A DNA stretch of 28,918 nt from Mycoplasmataceae bacterium (GCA_020024735.1 JAHHTI010000005.1:1-28918), one strand, 5' to 3'; shown: positions 1 through 9,216, numbered from the stretch's first letter. Notes: generated from the letters alone by a model not told the origin. Program-made: numbers and translations.

Positions 1-59
1 CTTGTATCTAGTATTGATTGTACAATACTGGTCCAAAAAGATAGGGTACTCAACATAAA

Positions 60-272
60 TTAATGAAAAATGATTAAATGAGAATCGTCTAATTTTTTTC
101 TTCCTGCTTTAGCAAAAGGTTGTTTATCTAGTTCTACTAAATCTGCTGTAAAGTGTAATGAAAGATGTGTTAGGTATGTACCAATTCCATAGAAATCAAT
201 TGGAGCATCATCCTTGGCAAATTGTGTAATAGTTTTTAAATTATTATTACATAACCAAAATCTCCAATGGGT
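60..272 (-). pseudogene. 3' fragment of nicotinate phosphoribosyltransferase gene
   Basis: Read on the minus strand this stretch encodes about 70 residues ending at TAA (60-62), with the segments NNNLKTITQFAKDDAP, IDFYGIGTYL, FTADLVELDKQPFAKAGRK and a short tail. The order 'SNNL...I.FYG.GT.L...FTAD.V..#...AK.GRK' (# = variable) matches the C-terminus of bacterial nicotinate phosphoribosyltransferase, which makes nicotinate mononucleotide for NAD synthesis. The N-terminal roughly 80% of the enzyme, including the catalytic core, is absent. In its place the reading runs directly into a YfcC transporter remnant in another frame, with the junction around 245-272. It has no start codon or ribosome-binding site of its own. 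The family call rests on recalled motifs. I infer a deletion fusion remnant that makes no functional enzyme. Confidence 0.7.
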
Positions 273-1263
273 GCATATTGAGTTTCAAAGTATGGAAAGT
301 TAGATACAATTTTGTCTTGCAATGTATCAAAAGCAGAAACACCAAAGGTTCTTCATGCTAGTAAACAAAAGATTAAGACAACGAAGGAAGAAATAAATAC
401 TCACAAAGTAGCTTTTCTTCTACCAGTCATTTGAACTTCATTACCTAAGTCAAAATGAGTTCAATTGTTTCTAATATCATAAACCACTGATTTGTTAGCA
501 TCCTTTTTAACTTTTCATGCATATCATGTTACATAAGAAATAGCTAGAGCAGTTAATAATAATACCCAATGGCTCGAAAAGCAATTCCAGTAGAAGTTTG
601 GATAACTTCTGCATTCATTGCACTATTAATTCCATCTACAGCAATTGGAATTTTAAAAGGATTCAATGTTGAACCCACTGTACCAATACCACATCCCAAC
701 ATAATAACTAGGAATCCAGTTAAGGCATCAAATCCCGCTGCACAGAAGACAGGAATTAAAATTAAGTAGAATGGAATAGATTCTTCTGCCATTCCAAAAG
801 TCGTCCCACCGGCTGAGAATAAAATCATAATAATTGGAATCAATCAAATTTCTTTGCCATTCATTTTTTTAATTAAACGACCAATACCAGCTTCTAATGA
901 TTTAGTCTCAAAGACTACATAAACGAAAGCACCTATCACAAGGATGAAGAGAATCAAGTTAGCTTTTTTTGCAAACGAGGAAAGGATTACATGGAATACA
1001 TCTAGTATTCCCATAGCATTAATGACACCTGAAACCTCTTGTGTTGTAATAATTGCACCTGTTGTAGGGTCATATGTGGGTTTAATATTTTCTATTCAAG
1101 TCGTTTGAACACCACTTCAATGTAGAATTCATGTCATCAAGATCAAGAAGATAATGATACCTATCAAAATAGCAAATGAAGATGGCATCTTAAACTTCTT
1201 ACCCTTGAAAAAGTTTTTAAATTTGTTTTCTTTTAATTCATTTGTTTCATTAGTTTTAAGCAT
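251..1263 (-). pseudogene. YfcC/DcuC-family membrane transporter, frameshifted and truncated
   Basis: The gene starts at ATG 1263, 2 nt after the stop of the opine dehydrogenase gene, so the two are co-transcribed. The first part (1263 to about 565, roughly 230 aa) is hydrophobic with several membrane segments. It contains the YfcC hallmarks SAGGTTFGMAEE and a stretch 'GFDALTG...GCGIGT.GSTLNPF'. At 565-570 the frame hits TAA (553-555). The family sequence resumes in the -1 frame as VLLLTALAISYVTWYAWKV and runs on through KKDANKSVVYD to PYFETQYAPIGDFG near 251-262, where similarity stops and a nicotinate phosphoribosyltransferase tail begins. The C-terminal half of the transporter, usually about 450-500 aa in total, is missing. 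YfcC relatives are thought to carry amino acids or dicarboxylates, and pairing with an opine dehydrogenase suggests an amino-acid or opine substrate. As it stands the gene is broken twice. Confidence 0.75.
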
Positions 1264-1265
1264 AA

Positions 1266-2384
1266 TTATTGTGCCATTAATTTCTTAATGTCCTCTACAG
1301 ATAAGCCAGCTAAGCCCATTTTGTCTAGTGTTCTACCTTCTTTGAAATAATCTACACCATTATAGGCTGAAGCAATTCAAATCAAGGATTCAACTACCTT
1401 AACATTTAAACCAGCTAGTCTAGCTAATTCAAAACATGGTACTAATAAATAAGGAACTTCTTCAGTAACATATCTATGTTTAGAACTGTTAGGTGCTGAT
1501 TGCAATTTCACATGTGTTTCAGATTTTCTGTTGAAATCATAAACAGTAGTTTCATGACTTGCATATAAACTGTTCATTGCATCTAATTCAGTTTCTAAAT
1601 GTCAGCCATAAGCTTTACCAACTGATAATCTTTCAGTATCCATTACCTTACAAGCTTCAGCTGTAGCTGTTGAACAACAGTCTTTATAGTAATTGAATTG
1701 ACCATTAAAGTTTTCTAATAATCCAATGTTACAAATAGTCATTAGTGGGTGTCCACCAAAGTTAATATTTTCTAATCCTGCTACAATTGGATTAGATAGC
1801 ACTTTAATAGGTAAAGGCAATACTTCATTTAGGTATTCAGAAATTTCATTTGCTTCATGTTTAGGTCAAATTGACATTGGTAAAAATTCTTTTAAACCTA
1901 GAATAGCTATTGTATTTTCTTCATGTAATCTACATGCTCATGGAATAGAAATAGCATCAACAAATGATAATTTTAAATTTTTGTATTGAGGGTTTTTATT
2001 TAGATTGTTTCTAATTACTAATGACCCATAGTTACCAGGCATTAAGATAATCACTTGCCCATCTTTAAGGTAAGGTAATAATTCATTGAATAGTAATTCT
2101 TGAGCAAATGAAGGGCAAATAAATAATACATATTTACTAAATTCAGCAGCTTCTTTTGCATCTGTAGTTGCTTTAACAATTTTTTGTTTTCCTGGAAAAC
2201 ACATTTTGCATTCAAATAGTTCTTCGAGTGCAATGATTTCATTATTGTGTTTTTGTATTGTTTTAATTTGTTTGTCAAATTTAGGAGTGTCGTATAAACA
2301 AACCTCATGTCCTAATTTTGCAATATGGTAGGCAGCTGTAACACCACCATTACCAGCACCAACAATTGTAATTTTTTGTGCCAT
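1266..2384 (-). CDS. NAD(P)-dependent opine (octopine/nopaline-type) dehydrogenase
   Basis: A 372-aa soluble protein starting MAQKITIVGAGNGGVTAAYH. The Rossmann glycine motif GAGNGG is at residues 9-14 and a NAD-binding domain spans about 1-185. The C-terminal octopine-dehydrogenase domain includes NINFGGHPLMTICNIG, with a conserved His near residue 212, the expected catalytic base, and later 'ACKVMDTERLSVGKAYG'. The family reversibly makes or splits opines, that is, amino acid plus 2-oxo acid plus NAD(P)H. The substrate cannot be read from sequence. Several TGA codons are Trp, for example after ISIP. The start is supported by AAGGAGA (2391-2397 region) 7-8 nt upstream and a TATAAT promoter. 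The transporter remnant follows 2 nt after its TAA. The enzyme itself looks complete and under selection although its partner gene is broken. Confidence 0.85.
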
Positions 2385-2412
2385 AATATATCTCCTTTTC
2401 TTTTACACTTTC

Positions 2413-2443
2413 ATTATAAAGTCTCAAGCAACTAGAGAGTCAA
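2413..2443 (-). promoter_or_regulatory. Promoter of the opine dehydrogenase gene
   Basis: On the minus strand TTGACT (2438-2443) and TATAAT (2413-2418) are separated by 19 nt. They give a leader of about 22 nt carrying AAGGAGA before ATG 2384. The spacing is a little long, but both boxes and the Shine-Dalgarno sequence agree well with consensus. Confidence 0.6.
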
Positions 2444-2479
2444 TAGCAATTTTGAAATTAATAAGAGTATATAAAATGT

Positions 2480-2492
2480 TAAAGAAGTTTTA
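2480..2492 (+). repeat. Short repeat TAAAGAAGTTTTA, copy 1
   Basis: First copy of a 13-nt sequence found again at 3303-3315 inside the MATE gene and at 4160-4172 just after it. A 13-mer alone could be chance in DNA this AT-rich; the longer match between copies 2 and 3 is more telling. Confidence 0.3.
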
Positions 2493-2510
2493 GGATGCAT
2501 CTTGCTCATT

Positions 2511-2532
2511 TAACATAGTTATATGTTATGAT
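2511..2532 (+). promoter_or_regulatory. Extended -10 promoter with overlapping inverted repeat, upstream of MATE gene
   Basis: TGTTATGAT at 2524-2532 fits an extended -10 element (TGnTATAAT with one mismatch) 31 nt before the MATE start. A perfect 7-bp inverted repeat, TAACATA-GTTA-TATGTTA (2511-2528), overlaps it and could be an operator. No convincing -35 is present. The assignment is by inspection only. Confidence 0.4.
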
Positions 2533-2562
2533 TAATTTGTCGTTGAAAAGAAATATCAAAAA

Positions 2563-4128
2563 ATGAAAGAAAAATATCACTTTTGAAATACTTTTAAAAC
2601 TTATTTTCCTGATAGTAAACATACTTGAAAGAAATTTATTTTAACTTCATTGCCTGCTATTTTAGCTGCACTAGTATTTTCTCTTAATTCCTTTATTGAT
2701 AATTTTATGTCTACTAATATTGATGGAGGAAATCAAGCATTAGCATATGCAAATACATGAACTGAATTATTAGTAGGTATCATTGGGATAACATCAATGG
2801 TTGGAAGTGTAATTTTTGCTCAATATTTAGGAAAGCGAGATTTTTTAAAAGTAAAAGAAGTTATTAATGTTAGAATTCTTTTTTCTCTTTCGATTGCTTT
2901 ATTATTTGCAATACCTGCATGAATTGCTCCAATAGGTATGGTTCAATTAATTTCAGGATTTGACCCTAATTTAAATGGAGACTTAATAAATATTAGAGAT
3001 TCCTCAGCTTTATATTTACGGATTATTACAGCTTCTTGAATATTAAATACATTATGATACACATTGGCTATGATTATGCGAGAAAAGCATCATGCAACTG
3101 CTTCCTTTATTGCTTCTGTTATTTCTTTAATTACTAATATTATTCTAAATTCTATCTTTGTTTATGGTTTGCATAAAGGGTTAGAATTTCTAGCAATTTC
3201 AACAATTGTTTCTAATCTTTTTGGAATGGGTTTTGTGATTATTTTTATTTATTGAAAAGATCGTGAAATTGCTATTAATCCATTGAAGATTTTCTTTATC
3301 AGTAAAGAAGTTTTATCTCATTTCTTTAAAAGAATTAGTTCCTTTATTTTCTTAACAATTGGTTCATTAGCAGTCAATTTAAGATTTGTACTTTGAAATA
3401 AAAGTTATCCCACTGGATCAATAGGTGAAGTTTGTTATCAATTATCAGCTGCTAACATTTTAGGAATTACTGGAATGTTCTTTAATATTTTTTGAACAAC
3501 TTTTGAATCCATCAGTTCTAATGTCGCTATTTATGTAGGTAAAGAATTGGGAAACAATAATTTTGAAGAAGCAAAAAAGAATGCAAAAGAATTACAGGGT
3601 TTCCATTTAATTGTAGCTTTCATTATGGGATTATTGTTCTTCTGTTTTTCTTTTGCTATTGAACAAATGGACTTTTTAGCAGATGGTTATAAAAAGTCAT
3701 TAGAACAATATTTAAATAAAGATCCTAGTTGTGTAAATAAGGAAGAAATCATTAATAATGCTATTCAACTATTCCTAAGCACAATGAAATATACTACCTG
3801 ACCTCTAGCATTCTTTATGCCGATGTTTATTTGGTTTATTACTAGAAATAGAGTTATTTCCTCTGGTGGTTATACTCGAGTAGTAGCAATAACTGAAGCA
3901 ACTGCTGGTATTTTGCAATTAGGATGATTAGCGTTAACAGGTTTAGTATTTAACAGTGATGCACACCCATTAATTTTCCCTTTAGCTTATTTCATTTTCT
4001 TCTTAGCTGATATTCCAAAATTCTTTGTTTATGAAATATTAAACAAGAAAATTGATTGAGTAAAAAATATTGTTCATGAAGATGAAATTAATATTATAGA
4101 TACTGATATAGACGTTAATAAATTATAA
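2563..4128 (+). CDS. MATE-family multidrug/cation exporter
   Basis: A 521-aa integral membrane protein with about 12 hydrophobic segments. The N-terminal part, KKFILTSLPAILAALVFSLN followed by SFIDNFMST, and 'MVGSVIFAQYLGKRD' resemble the first and second helices of MATE transporters (Na+ or H+ coupled drug exporters of the plasma membrane). A second half repeats the pattern, with 'NVAIYVGKELGNNNFEEAKK' matching the typical MATE 'vG..lG.gn...Ak' motif. Several TGA codons are read as Trp. Length is slightly above the usual 450-480 aa because of a polar loop near residues 365-405 and an acidic C-terminal tail (EDEINIIDTDIDVN). I chose the ATG at 2563 because the ATG at 2528 leads into a short dead frame. 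No strong Shine-Dalgarno is visible. Substrate unknown. Confidence 0.8.
3296..3316 (+). repeat. 21-bp exact direct repeat, copy inside MATE CDS
   Basis: Starts TTATCAGTAAAG and ends AAGTTTTAT, identical to 4153-4173. Here it encodes part of the MATE protein (ISKEVL region). A 21-nt exact match is unlikely by chance in a window this size, but its role is unknown. Confidence 0.5.
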
Positions 4129-4152
4129 TCTTTGAAAAAAAGAGAAAAATTA

Positions 4153-4173
4153 TTATCAGTAAAGAAGTTTTAT
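4153..4173 (+). repeat. 21-bp exact direct repeat, copy downstream of MATE CDS
   Basis: Second copy of the repeat at 3296-3316. It lies 25 nt after the MATE stop, between two convergent genes. Its first 12 bases recur at 17225-17236, also at the 3' end of a minus-strand gene. Confidence 0.5.
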
Positions 4174-4174
4174 A

Positions 4175-4633
4175 CTATTTAAAATCATAAAAATCTTCTA
4201 AAAATCTATCAATATTTAATTCATTTAGTAAATATATTTTATTATTAGTTTCGGGTTCAAATTCAACATCAGTAGAACAAAAGAAAACAATACGAGCTCT
4301 TGATTTTGGAAGATATTTTTTTACTTGTTTTAATAATTTATCATATGTGTATCTTTGAATAACACCATTTTTTAAAATAGTATTAATACTTTTTGATTTA
4401 TTATCTCAAACTAATTTAGTATTCTTTTTACCATAATAAAGTATGTAGAAAATTTCTTGTTTGTGATTCATCGCTATGTATTCACTAACTCATACATATG
4501 ATTTATCATCTATTGATCCAGGTGTAATTCCTAAAATATTTTTATTAACTTCAATTACTTCAGCTATTGGTGAAGAATCAAGTACAGTTTCAAATTTTCT
4601 TTCTAAAAAATTTTTTAATTCAATCTTGTTCAT
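4175..4633 (-). CDS. Hypothetical protein, 152 aa, divergent from the helicase
   Basis: The open frame runs from ATG 4633 to TAG 4175-4177 when TGA is read as Trp (WVSEY and LVWDN); a code-11 reading splits it. The protein starts MNKIELKNFLERKFETVLDS and includes ILYYGKKNTKLVWDNKSKSI and RARIVFFCSTDVEFEPE. There is no signal peptide or membrane segment. The alternation of short strands with charged helices suggests a small alpha/beta fold. I recognise no family. It is transcribed away from the helicase gene from an adjoining promoter, with TATAAT 6 nt before its ATG, so the mRNA is probably leaderless. Possible links: a helicase partner or a small nuclease-like protein, but no catalytic motif is clear. 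Its coding nature is supported by the long frame, the promoter fit and typical composition. Confidence 0.7.
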
Positions 4634-4639
4634 ATTTTG

Positions 4640-4645
4640 ATTATA
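4640..4645 (-). promoter_or_regulatory. -10 element for the 152-aa protein gene (leaderless)
   Basis: TATAAT on the minus strand at 4640-4645 ends 6 nt before ATG 4633, so transcription should begin at or next to the start codon. It occupies the place where the -35 of the opposite promoter would lie. Confidence 0.55.
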
Positions 4646-4663
4646 CAAAAATAACTAATAATT

Positions 4664-4669
4664 TATAAT
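4664..4669 (+). promoter_or_regulatory. -10 element for the helicase gene (leaderless)
   Basis: TATAAT at 4664-4669 ends 6 nt before ATG 4676. No Shine-Dalgarno can fit, so a leaderless mRNA is predicted. The arrangement mirrors the -10 at 4640-4645 on the other strand. Confidence 0.55.
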
Positions 4670-4675
4670 TATTAC

Positions 4676-7600
4676 ATGAGTAATAATAATCAAGCGTTAA
4701 GTGATAAATTAAAAAATTTGATTAATGTCCCTACAAATGACTATTGTATTAACGCTAAATCTAAAAGCAAACATTTTGATTTAACAAAGTATTTTTCTTT
4801 TCAAGAATTAATCAGTTTTATGAAAAATGAGGAAAATGTTTTAAAGTTTGATGGTTCACAAGAAATAGTAAAACTTTATTCATTACATAAGTTAGCAACT
4901 AATGTATTAAAAGAAACTGGTAATTGACCTTTATTTTTTAGTCGTTATTTTTTTCAAACTAAGTTAAGTAATGGAAAAACTATCTTTGCTCCATTATTGT
5001 TGAAAAGATTAAAAATAGATAAGAATTTTGACACATACTCAATGTATTTAGCCGATGATGATTTTGTTGTTAATGAAAAACTTTTAACTTTTATCGAAAG
5101 AGAATGAAATGTCAATCTGGATGAGTTATTTCAGCTTGATGATAAAGATGCAAATATTGATCAATACCTTGATAAATTACAAGTGATTCTAAATCATAAA
5201 GTGCATATAATTTCTGTTGATGAAGATACTTCTATTTTTGCGGAAGATGATTTTTTTATTGTTGATACTTTTATAGCAGGTGTTTACGAACCGGGTGGTG
5301 GTAAATTAAAGGATGATTTATTAAAAATAATTAATGAAGGTATTGATCCATTTGATGTAAAAAAAATACACGGTGAAAATTATTATAGAGAAGCAGAACT
5401 TAAAGAAGAACCTATTTTTCAAATATCTAATAATCTAAATCTTTATCAAAAATATGCAATAAGATCTGCTCTTGTTGAGGATACAGTAATCCACGGGCCA
5501 CCAGGAACAGGAAAATCTGAAGTAATTGCTAATATTATTGCAAACATTATCATCAATAATAAAAATGCATTAGTTATTAGTGAGAAAAAAGCTGCATTAG
5601 ATGTAGTTTTAGATAGAATACAAGAATTAAAAGTTCTTTCGTTATCTTTGTATGATGATGAAAAAAATGAGTTTTTTAATAACATTGTTAAAATTTCAGA
5701 TTTATTAGGAACTGATTGATTGTCTAATAACTATCAAAGCAAAGACTTATCTTTTTCAATTGCTGAGCATACAAAAGCATTTAGTGAATATCGTAATGTA
5801 CAAAAATTTAAGCAAGGAATTTGTCAATATTATGAACACTTTAATCGTTTGTCACAAAAGAATAATGAATTAAATGGAGAACTTTATCAATTTTGAAATT
5901 TATTGAATGAATTTGGCATAAATGAATATCTAAAATGAAAAACACAACCGTTTATTAAAAAGATGGATGGAACAATTGATTCAAGTATTTCCTTAGATGA
6001 TTTTTTTCAGTTAATAGATTTTTGTAATAAATATCAATTGAATGTAAATGAAACTATTTATAAAGATTATTTTAATTTTGCAACTTTATTAAAGAATGAA
6101 TTTAAAATGCAACATTTATCTGCTAGAGAGTTCTTAAAAGATATATCTTCTAATATTTACAAGATTGATGAAGTTTTATCTTCACTTGTTAATGAAAAAG
6201 ATGAATGATGAAAGAAATTACAAAGCAACCATAGTTACATAGATGAAATTAATAGTAATTATCATTTTATTTTAGAAAAGTATCAAAGAACTATTGATTC
6301 AAAATATTTTAAAGTTTTAGATTATGCTAATTTTAAGGATTTTTTAATTCAATTAAAGAAAACTACTCCTATTTATAAAAAAACTTATGTATATGAATAT
6401 TTAACTACAGGTAAAGTAATTGATAAGTTCTCATTTTTTAAAAGAAAATTTGAAGTTGATGAAGAAGCTATTAAATTTTATGAAGAACTTTATGAGTGTG
6501 GATATAATTTTCTTCCACAAACAATTATTGCAAATATAAAGTGTTTTAAAAAACTATATGTAACTAGTCTTATTAATTATCAATTACTTGATCGAGGAAT
6601 GTTAGAATTTTTAGAACAGCAAATTAATTTTGATTATGAATTTAATGATATTATCTTTGCAACTAGTAATGAATTTAATAGTCATAAATTATCTAAATAT
6701 TTAATGATTGCAGATAAACAAAATAAATTAGGTTTTAAAAATGTTGAAATTAATAATAATTTAATTGATAATTTTATTCATACAAAAACACAACTGGCAT
6801 TAGATCCAAAACAAATACTTGATATTTATATTACAAAATTAAGAAACGATTTAGCTAGTTTAAACGAAGAATCAAAACATGATTTTAAAGAACTATTAAG
6901 AATATGTCATTTGAAGAAAAGACCATCTGTTTTTAAAGTTTTAGAAAAATATAGTAAAGTATTGAAAGTTCTTTTCCCTATTTGATTTACTAGACCTGAT
7001 AATGCTGCATTATTCTTGCCATTATCACGAGGATTATTTAATTATGGTATCTTTGATGAAGCTAGTCAAATGTTCTTAGAAAAATCTTTTCCATTAGTTT
7101 ATAGAACTGAAATTGCAATTGTTGCAGGTGATGATAAACAACTTAGACCTTCTTCGTTCTTTATGAGTATGCAACATGAAGATGAAGTTGAATATGATAT
7201 TAGTGATACCAATGTTGCAGAATCTTTATTAGAAAAAGCTCAAGCATCATTATGAAACACATTTATTTTAAGAAATCATTATCGTTCTCAATCTAAGGAT
7301 TTAATTGAATTCTCAAATCACTATTTTTACTCTGATGAATTGATATATGGTTCAATTAATACAGTTGATAATTCTCAATATGGAATTGAAGTTTATAACA
7401 CTTCTGGTTTCTTTGAAAATGGGATTAATAAGGAAGAAGCAAAGCAAGTTATTACATTAGTTAACGAAAATATACTTAACTATAACAAGATTGTAATTAT
7501 TACATTTAATGCTTTACAAGCAAAATATATTGAAAAAGAAATGTTAAAAAATAATCATCCAAAAATTTTAGAAAAATTAGAACAAGGTTTATTAGTTATT

Positions 7601-8212
7601 ACCAATCTTGAAAATGTTCAAGGAAATGAAGGAGATTTAGTTATTATCTCTGTTTCATATGCTAAAAAAGATGAAAACAGTAAACTACATGCTAATTTTG
7701 GTCCTTTAATTAATGATGGTGGTAGTAATCGTTTAAATGTTGCTATCACTAGAGCTAAAGATAAAATGATTGTTGTGAAGTCAATGTATGCAAGTGAAAT
7801 TCCAAGTAATGACAATCCTAATCTTTTAACATTTAGAAGTTTTATAGCTTTTTTAGATGCTAAAGAAAATTCAACGCCACCAAATTATACTTTTATAGAT
7901 GATAATTCTTTTGCTCATTATTTACATCAATTAGCAAAACAATATGGAATGGAAGTACTTTGCAATTATAATATCGGTTCTGACAATATTGATTATTGTT
8001 GTACTTTTAAAAATGAGATACTATGTAGTTTTAATTTTAGAAAAATTAATGCATATGATAACAATGTTAGCATGCATATGGATATTGATAAAAATATTTT
8101 CTTTAATGCTAGAAAATACAATACCCATCTAATTCATGAATGAGAATGATTAATTTCTAATGAAACTGTTAAGAAACATTTATGTGAAATCTTTAAAGCT
8201 TTTAATTTATAA
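4676..8212 (+). CDS. Large SF1 (UPF1/DNA2-like, DUF4011-type) helicase
   Basis: A 1178-aa protein, continuous when TGA is Trp. The N-terminal ~250 residues (e.g. LFFSRYFFQTKLSNGKTIFA, then PLLLKRLKI) resemble DUF4011-type helicase N-termini. Motif I GPPGTGKS is at about 274-281, preceded by YQKYAIRSAL (Q-like motif). Motif II DEAS is at 794-797, motif III GDDKQLRP at 818-825, motif IV RNHYRSQ at 866-872, motif V VQGNEGDLVIIS at about 981-992 and motif VI RLNVAITRAK at about 1019-1028. All ATPase motifs look intact, so it should be an active nucleic-acid translocase. About 510 largely helical residues separate motifs I and II, more than in UPF1. The last ~110 residues sit where relatives carry a restriction-endonuclease-like domain, but no catalytic D...ExK is clear. 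Large helicases of this type occur in many mollicutes; their role (RNA handling, repair or defence) is not established. The reductase gene follows after 9 nt. Confidence 0.85.
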
Positions 8213-8221
8213 TTAAATATT

Positions 8222-9166
8222 ATGATTTACGATATTATTATCATTGGAGCTGGTCCAGCAGGTATTTATGGAACATTTTATGCAACTTACTGTGGATTAA
8301 AAGTTTTGCTAGTTGAGATAGATCATTTTATTGGTGGGAAACCTATTAAATTTTATCCAGTTAAGCCAATACATGACTTTCCTGGTTTAATTGATATAAC
8401 TGGTCAAGAATTAACTGAAAAATTAATTAATCAATTAGAAACAATGAAGAGCAAAAATCTCTATGAAATAAAAACTGATGTTGATATTGTAGGTATTGAA
8501 AAATCTAATGAATTATTTACTTTGACAGACCAAAGAAATGAAAAATATAAATCTAAATATGTAATTTTAGCAACAGGTTATACTAGTTTTAAATACCACA
8601 CGATTGAAGAACAAAAAGTATTTACCAAAAAGGATTTTCATCACTTTATTGATGATTTTAAAAAGTTTCAAGATAAGAATGTTGTTGTATTAGGTGGTGG
8701 TGATTCAGCTTTTGATCAAACTTATTTATTAAGAGATATTGCAAAACAAATTACATTAATCCATCGAAGTGAAAAATATCGTGCTCATCATGATATTGTA
8801 GAAAAGGTCAAAAATTGTAAAAATGTAAATATCATCAGTAACCACATTGTCGAAAAAGTTGAAGATAACAAAATTACCATTGTAGATACTATTAATAATG
8901 ATTCACAGATTGTTAATTATGATGAGTTATTGATTTGTTGAGGTGTTGAGTTAATGCCTAATAATTTATCTCGTACTAATATTTTGAACAAAATGTATAA
9001 GTTAGAAGTGAATGAAAAATTAGAATCTATCAACATTAATAACTTGTATGGAGTTGGTAATGTTAATGATCGTAAAGATAAAGATTTAATTATTAATGTA
9101 CAAGCTCAAATGATTAAAGTTATTCTTGATATTTTAGCAAAAGAAAAGATATCTATTCCATATTAA
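8222..9166 (+). CDS. Ferredoxin/flavodoxin-NADP reductase-like flavoprotein (thioredoxin-reductase fold)
   Basis: A 314-aa soluble protein starting MIYDIIIIGAGPAGIYGTFY. The FAD-binding GAGPAG is at residues 9-14 and the NAD(P)H-binding GGGDSA at about 158-163, followed by 'TLIHRSEKYRAH'. The C-terminal GVGNVNDRKDKDLI corresponds to the family's 'GD' FAD motif. 'GGKPIKFYPVKPIHDFPG' near residues 38-57 matches the YumC-type ferredoxin-NADP reductase rather than thioredoxin reductase. The CxxC redox pair expected around residue 135 in a thioredoxin reductase is absent. One TGA is Trp (LLICWGVE). It is cotranscribed with the helicase, and there is no Shine-Dalgarno in the 9-nt gap. The electron acceptor is unknown. 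Alternative: an NADPH-flavin oxidoreductase of the same fold. Confidence 0.8.
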
Positions 9167-9181
9167 ATTATTATTAATTAT

Positions 9182-9216
9182 CCGTATGTACATACATAAA
9201 AATAACACGGTTTTTT
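9182..9216 (+). terminator. Possible weak terminator with a 12-bp palindrome
   Basis: CCGT (9182-9185) pairs with ACGG (9207-9210), directly followed by six T. The stem is only 4 strong pairs with mismatches inside. Within it lies the perfect palindrome GTATGTACATAC (9184-9195). It could end the helicase-reductase transcript or be an operator. Confidence 0.35.

Noticed and set aside
569..769. 66-aa plus-strand open frame opposite the YfcC gene
   Set aside because: The minus-strand reading matches a known transporter family; the plus-strand frame has no support.
2528..2640. ATG 2528 as an earlier start for the MATE gene
   Set aside because: That frame ends at TAA after about 37 codons and is out of phase with the transporter.
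4676..8212. Apparent multiple frameshifts or stops in the helicase, the 1045-aa protein, rpsG, rpoA, rpoD, dnaA and others
   Set aside because: All interruptions are TGA in the same frame at places where the families have Trp; code 4 restores single full-length genes.
8222..9166. Thioredoxin reductase
   Set aside because: The CxxC redox pair is missing and the GGKPIKFYP region fits the ferredoxin-NADP reductase branch of the same fold.
9177..9190. TTATCCGTA as a DnaA box
   Set aside because: A single imperfect match, isolated and 16 kb from dnaA; not evidence for an origin.
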